From the NCBI RefSeq assembly GCF_025143825.1, contig NZ_CP083560.1:1860001-1924000 (forward strand): a stretch of DNA of 64,000 nucleotides, given 5' to 3'. Both the position numbers and the translations under genes were made by a program. The notes under the pieces are model-generated. The model searched no databases. It was not told the DNA's origin and worked only from the letters and a program-made list of their open reading frames with translations. This DNA comes from Sulfitobacter sp. S223 (GTDB lineage Bacteria > Pseudomonadota > Alphaproteobacteria > Rhodobacterales > Rhodobacteraceae). This document shows, one piece after another, positions 8,640 through 16,794 of the stretch (within the stretch, counting starts at the first letter, position 1; every line of letters starts with the position of its first letter).

Positions 8640-10019
8640 ATGACATACCTTACCACGTTCGACGGCCCATTGACACCTGCGACACCTCTGCGTGAAACCT
8701 ATCTGCCCAGCTTGCGCACTTCACTGGTCGACGCCACAACGCCCCAGACAATCGCAGCGCTTTTGGCGCCTGGAAAACGGCGCATCAATTTTATGAATGC
8801 CCACTGCTTTAATGTGATGGCACGTAATAGGCAGTACGCAGCTGCAGTAAACAGCGCTGATTATCTGCTGCCGGACGGAATTGGTGTTGCTCTTGCCGCC
8901 AAGATGACAGGTCACAAGCTGACCGAGAACCTGAATGGCACCGACTTTATTCCCGCGATCTTAGAAGAGGCCGCGCAACGTGGTAAATCCGTCTATCTCT
9001 TTGGGGGTACTCCGGGAACGGCGGATAGGGCTGCGAACAATCTGATCCACAAGATCCCCAACTTGCGGATTGCCGGTGTGCGTGACGGTTATGCTCAGGC
9101 CCAGAACGATGCCGAGATCATCGCCGATATGAATGCCAGCGGTGCCGACATCGTGTTGGTGGCCCTTGGTGTGCCGATGCAAGAACTCTGGCTGCACCGC
9201 AATGCGCCCTACATCAATGCAGAGTTGACCATGGGTGTTGGCGCGGCGTTGGACTTCTTCGCAGGCAACGTATCCCGCGCGCCTGCATTGGTTCGCAAAG
9301 CGAAATGCGAATGGGTCTGGCGTTTGGCGCTAGAGCCGCGGCGTTTGGCAAAACGCTATCTTGCAGGCAATCCCAGCTTTCTTGCACGTGCTGCTAAACA
9401 AGCCGCTTTCGCGCTTCCAGCCAAGGCAGTTGCACAGCGCGCCCTCGATATCTCGTTATCCCTCACTGCGCTTGTTGTCCTGTCTCCGATCCTCGCGCTT
9501 ACCGCGCTTGCCGTAAAGGCTGAAAGCAAAGGCCCTGTGCTGTTCACCCAAACCCGTATTGGCCAGAACGGTCGCCCCTTCACGATGGTCAAGTTCCGCT
9601 CCATGGTTTCGGACGCAGAAGCCCTGCGTGCAGGCGTTCTGACCGGATCAGATCGGGAAGGCCTCTGCTTTAAGTCGGCAGACGATCCGCGTATCACACG
9701 TGTGGGCCGCTTCATTCGCCGTTCGTCCATCGACGAGCTGCCGCAAATCCTCAACGTACTGCGGGGGCAGATGTCGATTGTCGGCCCGCGCCCCGCGTTG
9801 CCGTGCGAAGTTAATGCTTATCCACAGCGTGCATTCGGCCGTCTGGCCGTGAAGCCCGGTATCACAGGCATCTGGCAGGTATCCGGCCGCGCCGAGATCG
9901 GCTTTGATCAGATGATCGAAATGGATCTTGCATATGTGACCAAGCGGACGATCCTGCTCGACCTGATCCTTATAGCACTTACATTCCGCGCGGTCCTGAC
10001 AGGGCGTGGCGCACATTAG
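8640..10019 (+). CDS. Fused WecG/TagA-type glycosyltransferase and polyprenyl-phosphate sugar phosphotransferase
   Basis: A 459-aa two-domain protein. Residues about 30-245 match the WecG/TagA/CpsF (GT26) family: YLLPDGIGVALAAK, NGTDFIP, YLFGGTPG and ALGVPMQELW. Residues about 262-459 are a bacterial sugar transferase (phosphoglycosyl transferase) with a membrane helix near 272-292, the KFRSM motif, the catalytic Asp-Glu pair in SSIDELPQ (365-366), VGPRPALP and KPGITGIWQVSGR. The second domain would load the first sugar phosphate on undecaprenyl phosphate and the first would add the next sugar. These activities are usually on separate proteins. ATG start with AAGGA ahead. Confidence 0.9.
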   Translation: MTYLTTFDGPLTPATPLRETYLPSLRTSLVDATTPQTIAALLAPGKRRINFMNAHCFNVMARNRQYAAAVNSADYLLPDGIGVALAAKMTGHKLTENLNGTDFIPAILEEAAQRGKSVYLFGGTPGTADRAANNLIHKIPNLRIAGVRDGYAQAQNDAEIIADMNASGADIVLVALGVPMQELWLHRNAPYINAELTMGVGAALDFFAGNVSRAPALVRKAKCEWVWRLALEPRRLAKRYLAGNPSFLARAAKQAAFALPAKAVAQRALDISLSLTALVVLSPILALTALAVKAESKGPVLFTQTRIGQNGRPFTMVKFRSMVSDAEALRAGVLTGSDREGLCFKSADDPRITRVGRFIRRSSIDELPQILNVLRGQMSIVGPRPALPCEVNAYPQRAFGRLAVKPGITGIWQVSGRAEIGFDQMIEMDLAYVTKRTILLDLILIALTFRAVLTGRGAH

Positions 10020-10122
10020 GCCGCGTCCAGATAGCTTGCTGGGCGGGATCAGTATCCCGGGATTTTTCATCTACATCACCAGCGAAATTAAATTTGCATG
10101 AACTGGCCATCTGAAGCCTGAT

Positions 10123-10158
10123 CTATCCGAAAGGATAGGTCTCTATCCCGATGCCCAG
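10123..10158. promoter_or_regulatory. Putative operator pair, CTATCC-N4-GGNTAG (sites B1 and B2)
   Basis: Site B1 (10123-10138) is CTATCC-GAAA-GGATAG, almost perfectly palindromic with flanks. Site B2 starts exactly 20 bp later (10143) with CTATCCCGAT, identical over ten bases to the copy at 14496, but its right half is degenerate. Two sites two helical turns apart, about 60-90 bp before the ATG at 10215, suggest cooperative binding at the promoter of the periplasmic protein/hybrid kinase operon. Confidence 0.55.
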
Positions 10159-10214
10159 ATGCGAGTTGGGGCTTGGTGTGACATCAAGCTCGGAGCAAGC
10201 ATTAGGAGTTACAT

Positions 10215-10691
10215 ATGTTACACCGCATCTACACCTGCCTGGTCGCGACGGCCTTTGTTATCGGCTTGGGCACATCGGCGCAGGCCGAAGACACGCTACT
10301 TACCGTGACCTTTGACGGGAAAACGCAGACCTTCGATCGCGCCGCACTTGAGGCTTTTGACCTTGAAGTCATTGAGACAACAACGATCTGGACTGACGGC
10401 GCGCAGACGTTCGAAGGCGTATCACTGGCTGCTATCACTGACGCAATCGGTGCCGAAGAGGGCAAGCTGCTCGCGACTGCAATTAACGACTATACCGTGG
10501 AAATACCGATTTCGGATGCTGTTGAAAATGGGCCTATCATCGCGATGAAGTTGAATGGTGAAGAAATGTCAGTCCGCGATAAAGGCCCGCTTTGGATCGT
10601 GTATCCCTATGACGCAAAGGCCGACTACCGCACCGAAGTAATCTATTCGCGCAGCATCTGGCAACTCGACAGAATTGAAGTGGTCCAGTAA
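10215..10691 (+). CDS. Periplasmic protein with molybdopterin-oxidoreductase-like fold
   Basis: A 158-aa protein with a signal peptide (hydrophobic core about 8-20, cleavage near AQA-ED at 24) and a single small domain. Segments such as TFEGVSLAAITDAIG, DYTVEIPISDA and RDKGPLWIVYPYD resemble the oxidoreductase molybdopterin-binding domain of the sulfite oxidase/YedY superfamily. The mature protein has no cysteine, so the canonical molybdenum thiolate ligand is absent and catalysis is doubtful. Its stop is only 6 bp before the hybrid kinase start, so it is probably a ligand-binding or accessory subunit of that sensor. Family assignment is by eye. Confidence 0.7.
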   Translation: MLHRIYTCLVATAFVIGLGTSAQAEDTLLTVTFDGKTQTFDRAALEAFDLEVIETTTIWTDGAQTFEGVSLAAITDAIGAEEGKLLATAINDYTVEIPISDAVENGPIIAMKLNGEEMSVRDKGPLWIVYPYDAKADYRTEVIYSRSIWQLDRIEVVQ

Positions 10692-10697
10692 CCCCTA

Positions 10698-13229
10698 GTG
10701 GAGCATTTCAAAAAAGCAGGGACAACTGTGGCGAACCTTATGAAGACAAGCATCAAACCCGGCCAGGCATTAATTGTCTTGGCCGGTCTTGTTGTTGTGC
10801 TGGCTATTGCCTTTCTGACATGGACCGTGCGCAGCGAGATCGAAGAGCTAAGCTCAGCCAGTTCCGATAATGTTCAATGGTCGCTTTCGCAAACCGAAGT
10901 TGAATTTCAGGAGTTCGCAGGCCGTATTAGGGTCGGGGCAGACCTGCCGGGGATACGGCGGCGGTTTGATATATTTTACAGCAGGATCAACACTGTTTCC
11001 ACGGCCCATGTTTTTGAAGAGTTGCGCCAGGATACAGAGTTCAGGGAAACGCTTAGCAAAATTCAGACGTGGCTGGACACCGCGGTTTCCTATATTGATA
11101 CATCCGATGCAGAGCTGACAGGCCAGATGCCTCGGCTGGCTGCCCTTGTTCAAGACATCAGGCCCGATGTGCGCAGATTATCTAATTCGGGCCTGAAAAT
11201 CTTTGCCCGCAACGCGGACCAGCAGCGCAACGAAGTTGCTCGCACGATGATCGAATTGGCTCTCACTCTGGCTGCCTTGATCGCCGCACTGGGCATGTCA
11301 GTATTGCACTTTGTGCGATTGAACAGAAAGCTTGTGCGCAAGGAACGCGAACGGAGCCAGACGACGTCACGGATGAATACTGTCCTGCAAGCCTCTCTGG
11401 ATGGTGTGATCGTGAGCGACGAAACAGGCACCATCATTGAATTCAGCCCCGCCGCCGAAGAAATTTTCGGGTACCGCGCTCAGGATGTGATCGGTCACGA
11501 ACTTGGTGCGATCATAATACCTGACCACCTGCGCGCAAGCCACGATGCGGGAATGGCCCGAATGCGCGCAGGCGGCGAAAAACGTGTGGTTGGTAAGGGC
11601 AGGGTAGAGCTAGAGGCGAAACGCGCCGATGGCTCCATCTTTCCTGTGGAGCTTGCGGTCCAGTCCGCGGTCAGCGCTCAGGGTGAGATGTTTATTGCTT
11701 TTCTGCGCGATATTACACAGCAGAAGTTGGATGAGGCCGAATTGGTCGATGCGCGCGACAAGGCCATTGCAGGTGAGAAAAGCCGCTCCGAGTTCCTTGC
11801 CACCATGAGCCACGAAATTCGCACACCTCTCAATGGTTTGCTGGGCAACCTGAGCCTGATGCGCGATACCCCCGTCAGCACAAAACAAGACACCTATATG
11901 CGCAATATGGAAACATCGGGCCGTCTGCTTCTTAGCCATGTTTCCGATGTTCTGGATATCACCCGCTACGACTCGGGCAAGGTCAGCGCAAAGCTTGAGC
12001 CTATGAACATCTCCGACCTGCTTCAGGATATCATCGACAGCCAAAGCGGAATGGCGTCGACCCAGGAAACCACATTGGACTGGGGCTGGAACGGCCTTCC
12101 ACAACACTGGATTACATCCGACAGCGACCGCCTTCAGCATGTGCTGATGAATGTTATTGGCAACGCTGTGAAATTCACCAAACGCGGACGGGTATCCGTC
12201 ACCGTGAGTTGGCATAATGATGAAATCTCTTTCGAGATTGAGGACACGGGCACGGGCATCCCCGATGAGCTGCAAGACCGCATTTTCGATGATTTTGTAA
12301 CCGGTAATGCCGCCTACGACCGGGAAGTGGGCGGCTCGGGCCTTGGCCTGAGCATCGCCAAGCGGTTCGTGAACGTCTTGGGCGGTGAGATTGATGTGGC
12401 AAGCGTTGTGGGGCAGGGAACTACATTCCGCGTAACTGTCCCCGCCACCAAAGCTCAGGCCACTTCCAGAAACGATCATGGTGCAAACAGCCATGCGCCT
12501 ATTGCTCCGCAGCGGGTGCTTATCGTCGAGGATAACGAGATCAACCGCTTTGTTGCGCGTGAGATGTTGCAGGCAGACGGCCATCATGTGTCAGAAGCAC
12601 ACGACGGCCAGCAAGGCGTCGATATGGCCACGCATGAAAAGTTCGACCTGATTTTGATGGATATCAGTATGCCGGTGCTTGACGGACGCACTGCCACGCG
12701 CCGGATCAGAGAAGGCAAGGGCGCATCCTGTCGGTCCCGCATTGTTGCTTTGACCGCCAATGCCATGCCGTCAGAGCGTGACGATTTCATTGCTCATGGT
12801 ATGGATGACGTGCTCACCAAACCGCTTAGGAAAGCGGATCTTCGCACAATGATGGGAGACGCGCCCGAGCCAGCCTCGGATGACGTCTCTGTCTTGGTTG
12901 ATGACGCGCACATGCTTGAAACCTTGGAGGCTGTCGGGGCTGAGAACCTTCCCAAACTGCTTGCGCGCTATACAGGGGAAGTCGATCAGATGATCGAATG
13001 GCTGCAAAGTGATACGCATCTTGACCGTGGAGAAATCGCTGCGCAAGCCCATAGGATCGCAGGCAGCGCTGCCCTTTTTGGTGCAACCCGTTTTCGCGCC
13101 GCACTGCTCTCTATGGAAGAGGCGGCAAAAGCCGGTGAAGATGCCAAGGTGTTAGCCGCGATCACCTCACTGCCCGATCTTTGGAAGCGTAGCAAAAAGG
13201 CATTGTCCGAAATCGCCCTTACGGAATAA
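10698..13229 (+). CDS. Hybrid sensor histidine kinase (PAS, HisKA, HATPase, receiver, Hpt)
   Basis: An 843-aa inner-membrane kinase. Membrane helices lie at about 23-44 and 186-206 with a periplasmic region between. A PAS domain follows (about 225-345), then the dimerisation domain with phospho-accepting His372 (SHEIRTPLNG), an ATPase domain with N-box asparagines 485/489 and GSGLGLSI, a receiver with Asp655 (LMDISMP) and Lys708, and an Hpt domain with His785 (AHRIAGSAAL). The GTG at 10698 gives the longest form; GTG 10728 or ATG 10740 would trim 10-14 residues. It is coupled to the periplasmic protein upstream, and its 3' end overlaps the convergent export gene by 11 bp. Likely output is the NarL-type regulator. 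Confidence 0.93.
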   Translation: MEHFKKAGTTVANLMKTSIKPGQALIVLAGLVVVLAIAFLTWTVRSEIEELSSASSDNVQWSLSQTEVEFQEFAGRIRVGADLPGIRRRFDIFYSRINTVSTAHVFEELRQDTEFRETLSKIQTWLDTAVSYIDTSDAELTGQMPRLAALVQDIRPDVRRLSNSGLKIFARNADQQRNEVARTMIELALTLAALIAALGMSVLHFVRLNRKLVRKERERSQTTSRMNTVLQASLDGVIVSDETGTIIEFSPAAEEIFGYRAQDVIGHELGAIIIPDHLRASHDAGMARMRAGGEKRVVGKGRVELEAKRADGSIFPVELAVQSAVSAQGEMFIAFLRDITQQKLDEAELVDARDKAIAGEKSRSEFLATMSHEIRTPLNGLLGNLSLMRDTPVSTKQDTYMRNMETSGRLLLSHVSDVLDITRYDSGKVSAKLEPMNISDLLQDIIDSQSGMASTQETTLDWGWNGLPQHWITSDSDRLQHVLMNVIGNAVKFTKRGRVSVTVSWHNDEISFEIEDTGTGIPDELQDRIFDDFVTGNAAYDREVGGSGLGLSIAKRFVNVLGGEIDVASVVGQGTTFRVTVPATKAQATSRNDHGANSHAPIAPQRVLIVEDNEINRFVAREMLQADGHHVSEAHDGQQGVDMATHEKFDLILMDISMPVLDGRTATRRIREGKGASCRSRIVALTANAMPSERDDFIAHGMDDVLTKPLRKADLRTMMGDAPEPASDDVSVLVDDAHMLETLEAVGAENLPKLLARYTGEVDQMIEWLQSDTHLDRGEIAAQAHRIAGSAALFGATRFRAALLSMEEAAKAGEDAKVLAAITSLPDLWKRSKKALSEIALTE

Positions 13230-14418
13230 GAGTTACCATCCCAATCACACGCCCGATCTCGGCAAGGTTGGTTACCGTGCTGTCATAACATGCCATCGCA
13301 TCGCCGGGCAGCAGATATGGATCGAAATCATCGCGGTCGGCACGGCGCAGCAGGTTTTCGATATTGCGTTCAATGACCACTGACACGCCAGAGACCGGAT
13401 TGCGCGAGAATAAGACTGCAGAACGGTTTGCGCTGGTCGTCCGCGCGCCACCAACACAGTTGGCGTCAATCACGGCCTGAATATAACGCGAACCATACGG
13501 CACCTGACGCACGGTCTGGCCTATGGCGGATGCCGCGTTATTCTGCGCGGGTTGTGTCAGGTTGGACAAAAACAGGCTCACACCTGGCGGGCTGATCGGG
13601 CTGGGGCGCATAAGGTCGTCTTGGAAACACTGACGGCTTGGCACGCGCACCTCGTCACCTGTCAGCAGCATAATGTCTACGCTATTGCTGCCTTCAAAAA
13701 CACCGCGCATGTCCAACCGGTAAAGCTTGCCTCCCCGTCGTACTTCCACCGCCGAGATATCGGCATCAGGCCGTACACCACCAGCCGCTCTCAAAGCAGC
13801 AGAGAGGTTGCGCCCTTCGGTTGACGCGCCAGAGGCGACCTGTCGCTGGCTGTCGACGGTATCTCCGCGCACGCCGCCAATCTCGACTACATGCGGCTCA
13901 AAGACTGCACCTGACACGCCAATAGAAACCGAGGCGAAATCAGTAGCGCGAACTGATATTCTAGGCCGCGTTTGATAAAACTGATCCGCAACCAATGCGG
14001 CGGCAATGTCTGCTTCGACTTCCGCAGTGCTGCGGCCCTGAGCGCGGATAGGCGGCAGGAAAGGCAATTTGAGCATCCCGTCCCGCGAGACGACATAGTT
14101 TCCGTTGAATGTATCATCGTCACTGATCCGCACATCCAGCAGATCATTCCTCGACAAGCGTTCACCTTTCAATGCACTTGCGGCAATGCCGGACCCTTTG
14201 CCCGCAGTCCCACCAAGCGGCAGACATTTTTGCAGGTTGATTTCCTCTGAGCGCAGCAAGTCGGCCTGCCGTCGCGTGACATCTGGCTCACGGTATTGCG
14301 CCTGATAGCCATCGCCCTGCGCCACCGGCTCGAGGTTGTCAGGCTGGTCGAAACTGGCACATGCACTTGTCATGAGTAATACGCTGATCGCGCTGGACAG
14401 TGTGGATCTTTTTGCCAT
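13219..14418 (-). CDS. Outer-membrane polysaccharide export lipoprotein (Wza/KpsD-like)
   Basis: A 399-aa lipoprotein: the signal peptide ends in the lipobox LMTSAC with Cys20 as acylation site. A polysaccharide export domain follows (about 95-190: DLLDVRISDDDTFNGNYVVSRDG, LPFLPPIRAQG), then soluble ligand-binding beta-grasp repeats (ALRAAGGVRPDADISAVEVRRG, LLTGDEVRVPSR). This protein forms the outer-membrane channel for the exported polymer and works with the Wzz-type protein. It is alone on the minus strand and divergent from the flippase; the intergenic region carries a CTATCC/GGGTAG dyad. Its last 11 bp overlap the hybrid kinase gene tail to tail. Confidence 0.9.
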   Translation of the reverse strand: MAKRSTLSSAISVLLMTSACASFDQPDNLEPVAQGDGYQAQYREPDVTRRQADLLRSEEINLQKCLPLGGTAGKGSGIAASALKGERLSRNDLLDVRISDDDTFNGNYVVSRDGMLKLPFLPPIRAQGRSTAEVEADIAAALVADQFYQTRPRISVRATDFASVSIGVSGAVFEPHVVEIGGVRGDTVDSQRQVASGASTEGRNLSAALRAAGGVRPDADISAVEVRRGGKLYRLDMRGVFEGSNSVDIMLLTGDEVRVPSRQCFQDDLMRPSPISPPGVSLFLSNLTQPAQNNAASAIGQTVRQVPYGSRYIQAVIDANCVGGARTTSANRSAVLFSRNPVSGVSVVIERNIENLLRRADRDDFDPYLLPGDAMACYDSTVTNLAEIGRVIGMVTLIP

Positions 14419-14495
14419 GAAGGACTCCTGAAGATGGCTGAGTGTACCATAGGTTCAGCAGGGTTATCGAGCCACAAAACATGCGATTTTAAACC

Positions 14496-14511
14496 CTATC
14501 CCGATGGGTAG
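14496..14511. promoter_or_regulatory. Putative operator, CTATCC-N4-GGNTAG (site C)
   Basis: CTATCC-CGAT-GGGTAG lies in the divergent region between the export lipoprotein (start 14418) and the flippase/glycosyltransferase operon. It extends outward as CCCTATCCC/GGGTAGGG. Spacing and core are identical to the copies at 7758 and 10123, and one bound regulator could control both divergent units. Confidence 0.55.
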
Positions 14512-14610
14512 GGGGCGCTCCTTTTGCGCTTGCGGCCTGTCCTGCAGGGACCGAGACAGCAAGGATGGCTGCGGGCTAGGGTAGGGCAACATAACCGGAA
14601 AGACCCGACA

Positions 14611-15852
14611 GTGCCCTTCGCCGAGACAACAAAACATTTTGCGACTAACTTGATCGCTTACGGCGCATCAGAAGTGGCCGCCAAGGCGTCGCGTCTTTTC
14701 GTTGTTGTCGCCGTGGCCCGCACATTGGATCTGACGCAGATCGGCATCGCGGCATCGGCGCTGGCGGCAGGCGATCTTCTCAAGGCTCTGACCGAAAATG
14801 GCGTTGGTCAACGCATCATTGTCGCTAGCGACGAAGCGCTGGAGGCAACATGCACGGCCGCGCGCCGTATCTTCTGGCTCTGGTGCTTTGGTCTTTTCGC
14901 GGCTCAAGCCCTAATAGCTGCTGTACTCTACCTATCGGGCGGCAGTGCTGTGCTTGCCGGTCTCATCTTCGTTATGGGGCTTGAGTATCTGTTGATGCCT
15001 GCAGGTCTGGTCCATGTGGCACTTGCGATGCGCGCAGGCAAGCTGCGCCAAACCGCTGCCATCGGCGGCGCACAAATTGTGGGCGCTAATCTGCTTTCCG
15101 TTGCATTGGTGCTGATATATCCCTCCGCGCTCGCTCTCATCTTGCCGCGTGTTCTATCTGCTCCTATTTGGCTTGTCGCTGTTCGCGCCCTACATCCTTG
15201 GGCGCCAAAGGCAGGCATCAAACCTGCCCCTTTGCGGCCCTTCATTTCCTACGGCTGGGCTGTACTGGGCGTAGAAGTTGTCAAAGTGCTGCGCTTGCAA
15301 GGCGACAAGATCGTTGTCGGTCTTGCCCTCGGACCTCAGGCACTCGGCCTTTACTTCATGGCTTTCAATGCTGGTTTGAGCCTGTCCAATGCATTCGCAA
15401 CGGCCTTTTCCACTGTTGTGTTTCCGCACCTCAGCCAGTCCCGTGATACTGCTGCTGCCATGCGTCAAAGCATTGTTGTGGGCCTTGGGCTGATCGCTCC
15501 GGTCGTCATCTTACAGTCTGCACTTGCTCCTTACTATGTGCCTGCATTGCTGGGCGAGGGTTGGGAAGACGTGGCTCCACTGGTTTCAATCCTTTGCCTT
15601 GTTGCTATCCCCACGACACTCTGGACCACTGCCGCAGGCTGGTTGCGAGTGTGTGGCAAGCCGCAGGTAGAGCTTTTGATGACTGCCACGCTCGCCGCAG
15701 CGGTGCTGTCTAGCACACTGCTTTTCGCCCCCTTCGGTCTCACTGCAATGGCTGTCGGATACGTTGTCGTAACGGGGGGGCTCATGCTGCTCGGTGCTCT
15801 CAAAATTCTTCAAAACGATCTGTTCCCCTCTTACCCGCAGGTACAGTCATGA
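14611..15852 (+). CDS. Polysaccharide flippase (Wzx/MATE-like)
   Basis: A 413-aa polytopic membrane protein with about 12 hydrophobic segments. It has the polysaccharide biosynthesis/oligosaccharide flippase pattern: N-terminal TNLIAYGASEVAAKASRLFV, then LQGDKIVVGLALGPQALGLYFMAFN in the middle, a region typical of Wzx proteins. It would move undecaprenyl-linked repeat units to the periplasm. The frame is open from 14524, but the first 29 residues look unlike a membrane protein N-terminus; the GTG at 14611 has GGAAAG 8 nt ahead and is preferred. First gene of a four-gene plus-strand operon, overlapping the next gene by 4 bp. Confidence 0.85.
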   Translation: MPFAETTKHFATNLIAYGASEVAAKASRLFVVVAVARTLDLTQIGIAASALAAGDLLKALTENGVGQRIIVASDEALEATCTAARRIFWLWCFGLFAAQALIAAVLYLSGGSAVLAGLIFVMGLEYLLMPAGLVHVALAMRAGKLRQTAAIGGAQIVGANLLSVALVLIYPSALALILPRVLSAPIWLVAVRALHPWAPKAGIKPAPLRPFISYGWAVLGVEVVKVLRLQGDKIVVGLALGPQALGLYFMAFNAGLSLSNAFATAFSTVVFPHLSQSRDTAAAMRQSIVVGLGLIAPVVILQSALAPYYVPALLGEGWEDVAPLVSILCLVAIPTTLWTTAAGWLRVCGKPQVELLMTATLAAAVLSSTLLFAPFGLTAMAVGYVVVTGGLMLLGALKILQNDLFPSYPQVQS

Positions 15853-16772
15853 GGGACTTCTCAATCATCATTCCATGCTACAACGCCGCTCTCACCCTCC
15901 AAGCGACCTTGCAAAGCATTCAGGCCCAGACCTGTCAGGATTGGGAAGTCATTTGTGTGGATGATGGCTCAACGGATGCAACGCTGGAGGTCCTGCATAC
16001 TGCACGCAGCCTCGATCCGCGCATCCGCGTCATCCACAATGTGGGTAAAGGCCCCAGCCGGGCGCGAAACCTAGGGGCGCTTACCTTCGCCACAGGTGAC
16101 GTGATAGCCTTCTGCGACGCGGATGACATTTGGGGGCCCGAAAAACTTGGCCAGCTAAACGACTGCTTTGACACACCCGACATCGACGCAGCCTTTGGAC
16201 AGGTCGCCTTTTTCCAAGATGATCCTGCCGAAGTCACTGCCACTTCTACAATCCCCGCCACGCCGCTGAGCATTCAGATGCTGTTGGGGGAAAACCCCGT
16301 TTGCACCATGTCCAACATTGCCGTGCGCCGAGATGCCTTTCTGCGCACAGGTGGCTTTAACGAGGAGATGGTCCACAACGAGGATCTTGACTGGCTGATC
16401 CGTCTTGTCGGCACTGGCGCGCAAGTGGTTGGCATCGATGCGCTTCAAACATGGTATCGCAGCAGCCCTTACGGCCTCTCCGCCAATCTGCGCGCCATGC
16501 AACAGGGTCGCAAAGACGCCATCCGCACAGCTGGCCGGTTCGGACACGCCCCGACACGGCGCTCTGACGCGATTTTTCTACGCTATCTGTGCCGCCGGGC
16601 TTTGCGCTTGGGGCAGGGGCGTCTGCTACCTTTGCGTTTCGCTTTCAAAGGGGTGATGCGCAGTCCCGCTGGCTTCTTTAGCACCCCGTGGCGCGGCCTT
16701 GCCACATTGGCAGGTGCCATGCTTGTCCCCGTTCTTCCCTCCCGGCTCTCTCAAATTCTGTTCTCACGCTAA
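15849..16772 (+). CDS. Family 2 glycosyltransferase
   Basis: A 307-aa GT-A fold transferase. The N-terminus IIIPCYNAALTLQATLQSI is the nucleotide-sugar binding start, followed by VDDGSTDAT and the metal-binding FCDADDIW; VHNEDLDWLIRL is the probable catalytic-base region. The C-terminal 70 residues carry basic and hydrophobic patches that may associate with the membrane. The donor sugar cannot be told. ATGA overlap with the flippase gene; the next glycosyltransferase starts 22 bp on, after an AGGAG site. Confidence 0.92.
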   Translation: MRDFSIIIPCYNAALTLQATLQSIQAQTCQDWEVICVDDGSTDATLEVLHTARSLDPRIRVIHNVGKGPSRARNLGALTFATGDVIAFCDADDIWGPEKLGQLNDCFDTPDIDAAFGQVAFFQDDPAEVTATSTIPATPLSIQMLLGENPVCTMSNIAVRRDAFLRTGGFNEEMVHNEDLDWLIRLVGTGAQVVGIDALQTWYRSSPYGLSANLRAMQQGRKDAIRTAGRFGHAPTRRSDAIFLRYLCRRALRLGQGRLLPLRFAFKGVMRSPAGFFSTPWRGLATLAGAMLVPVLPSRLSQILFSR

Positions 16773-16794
16773 CCCTCCCGATTAGGAGCACCTC

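Noticed and set aside
14524-14610. N-terminal 29-residue extension of the flippase
   Set aside because: Residues are Arg/Gln-rich and unlike a membrane protein start; the GTG at 14611 has a better ribosome-binding site.
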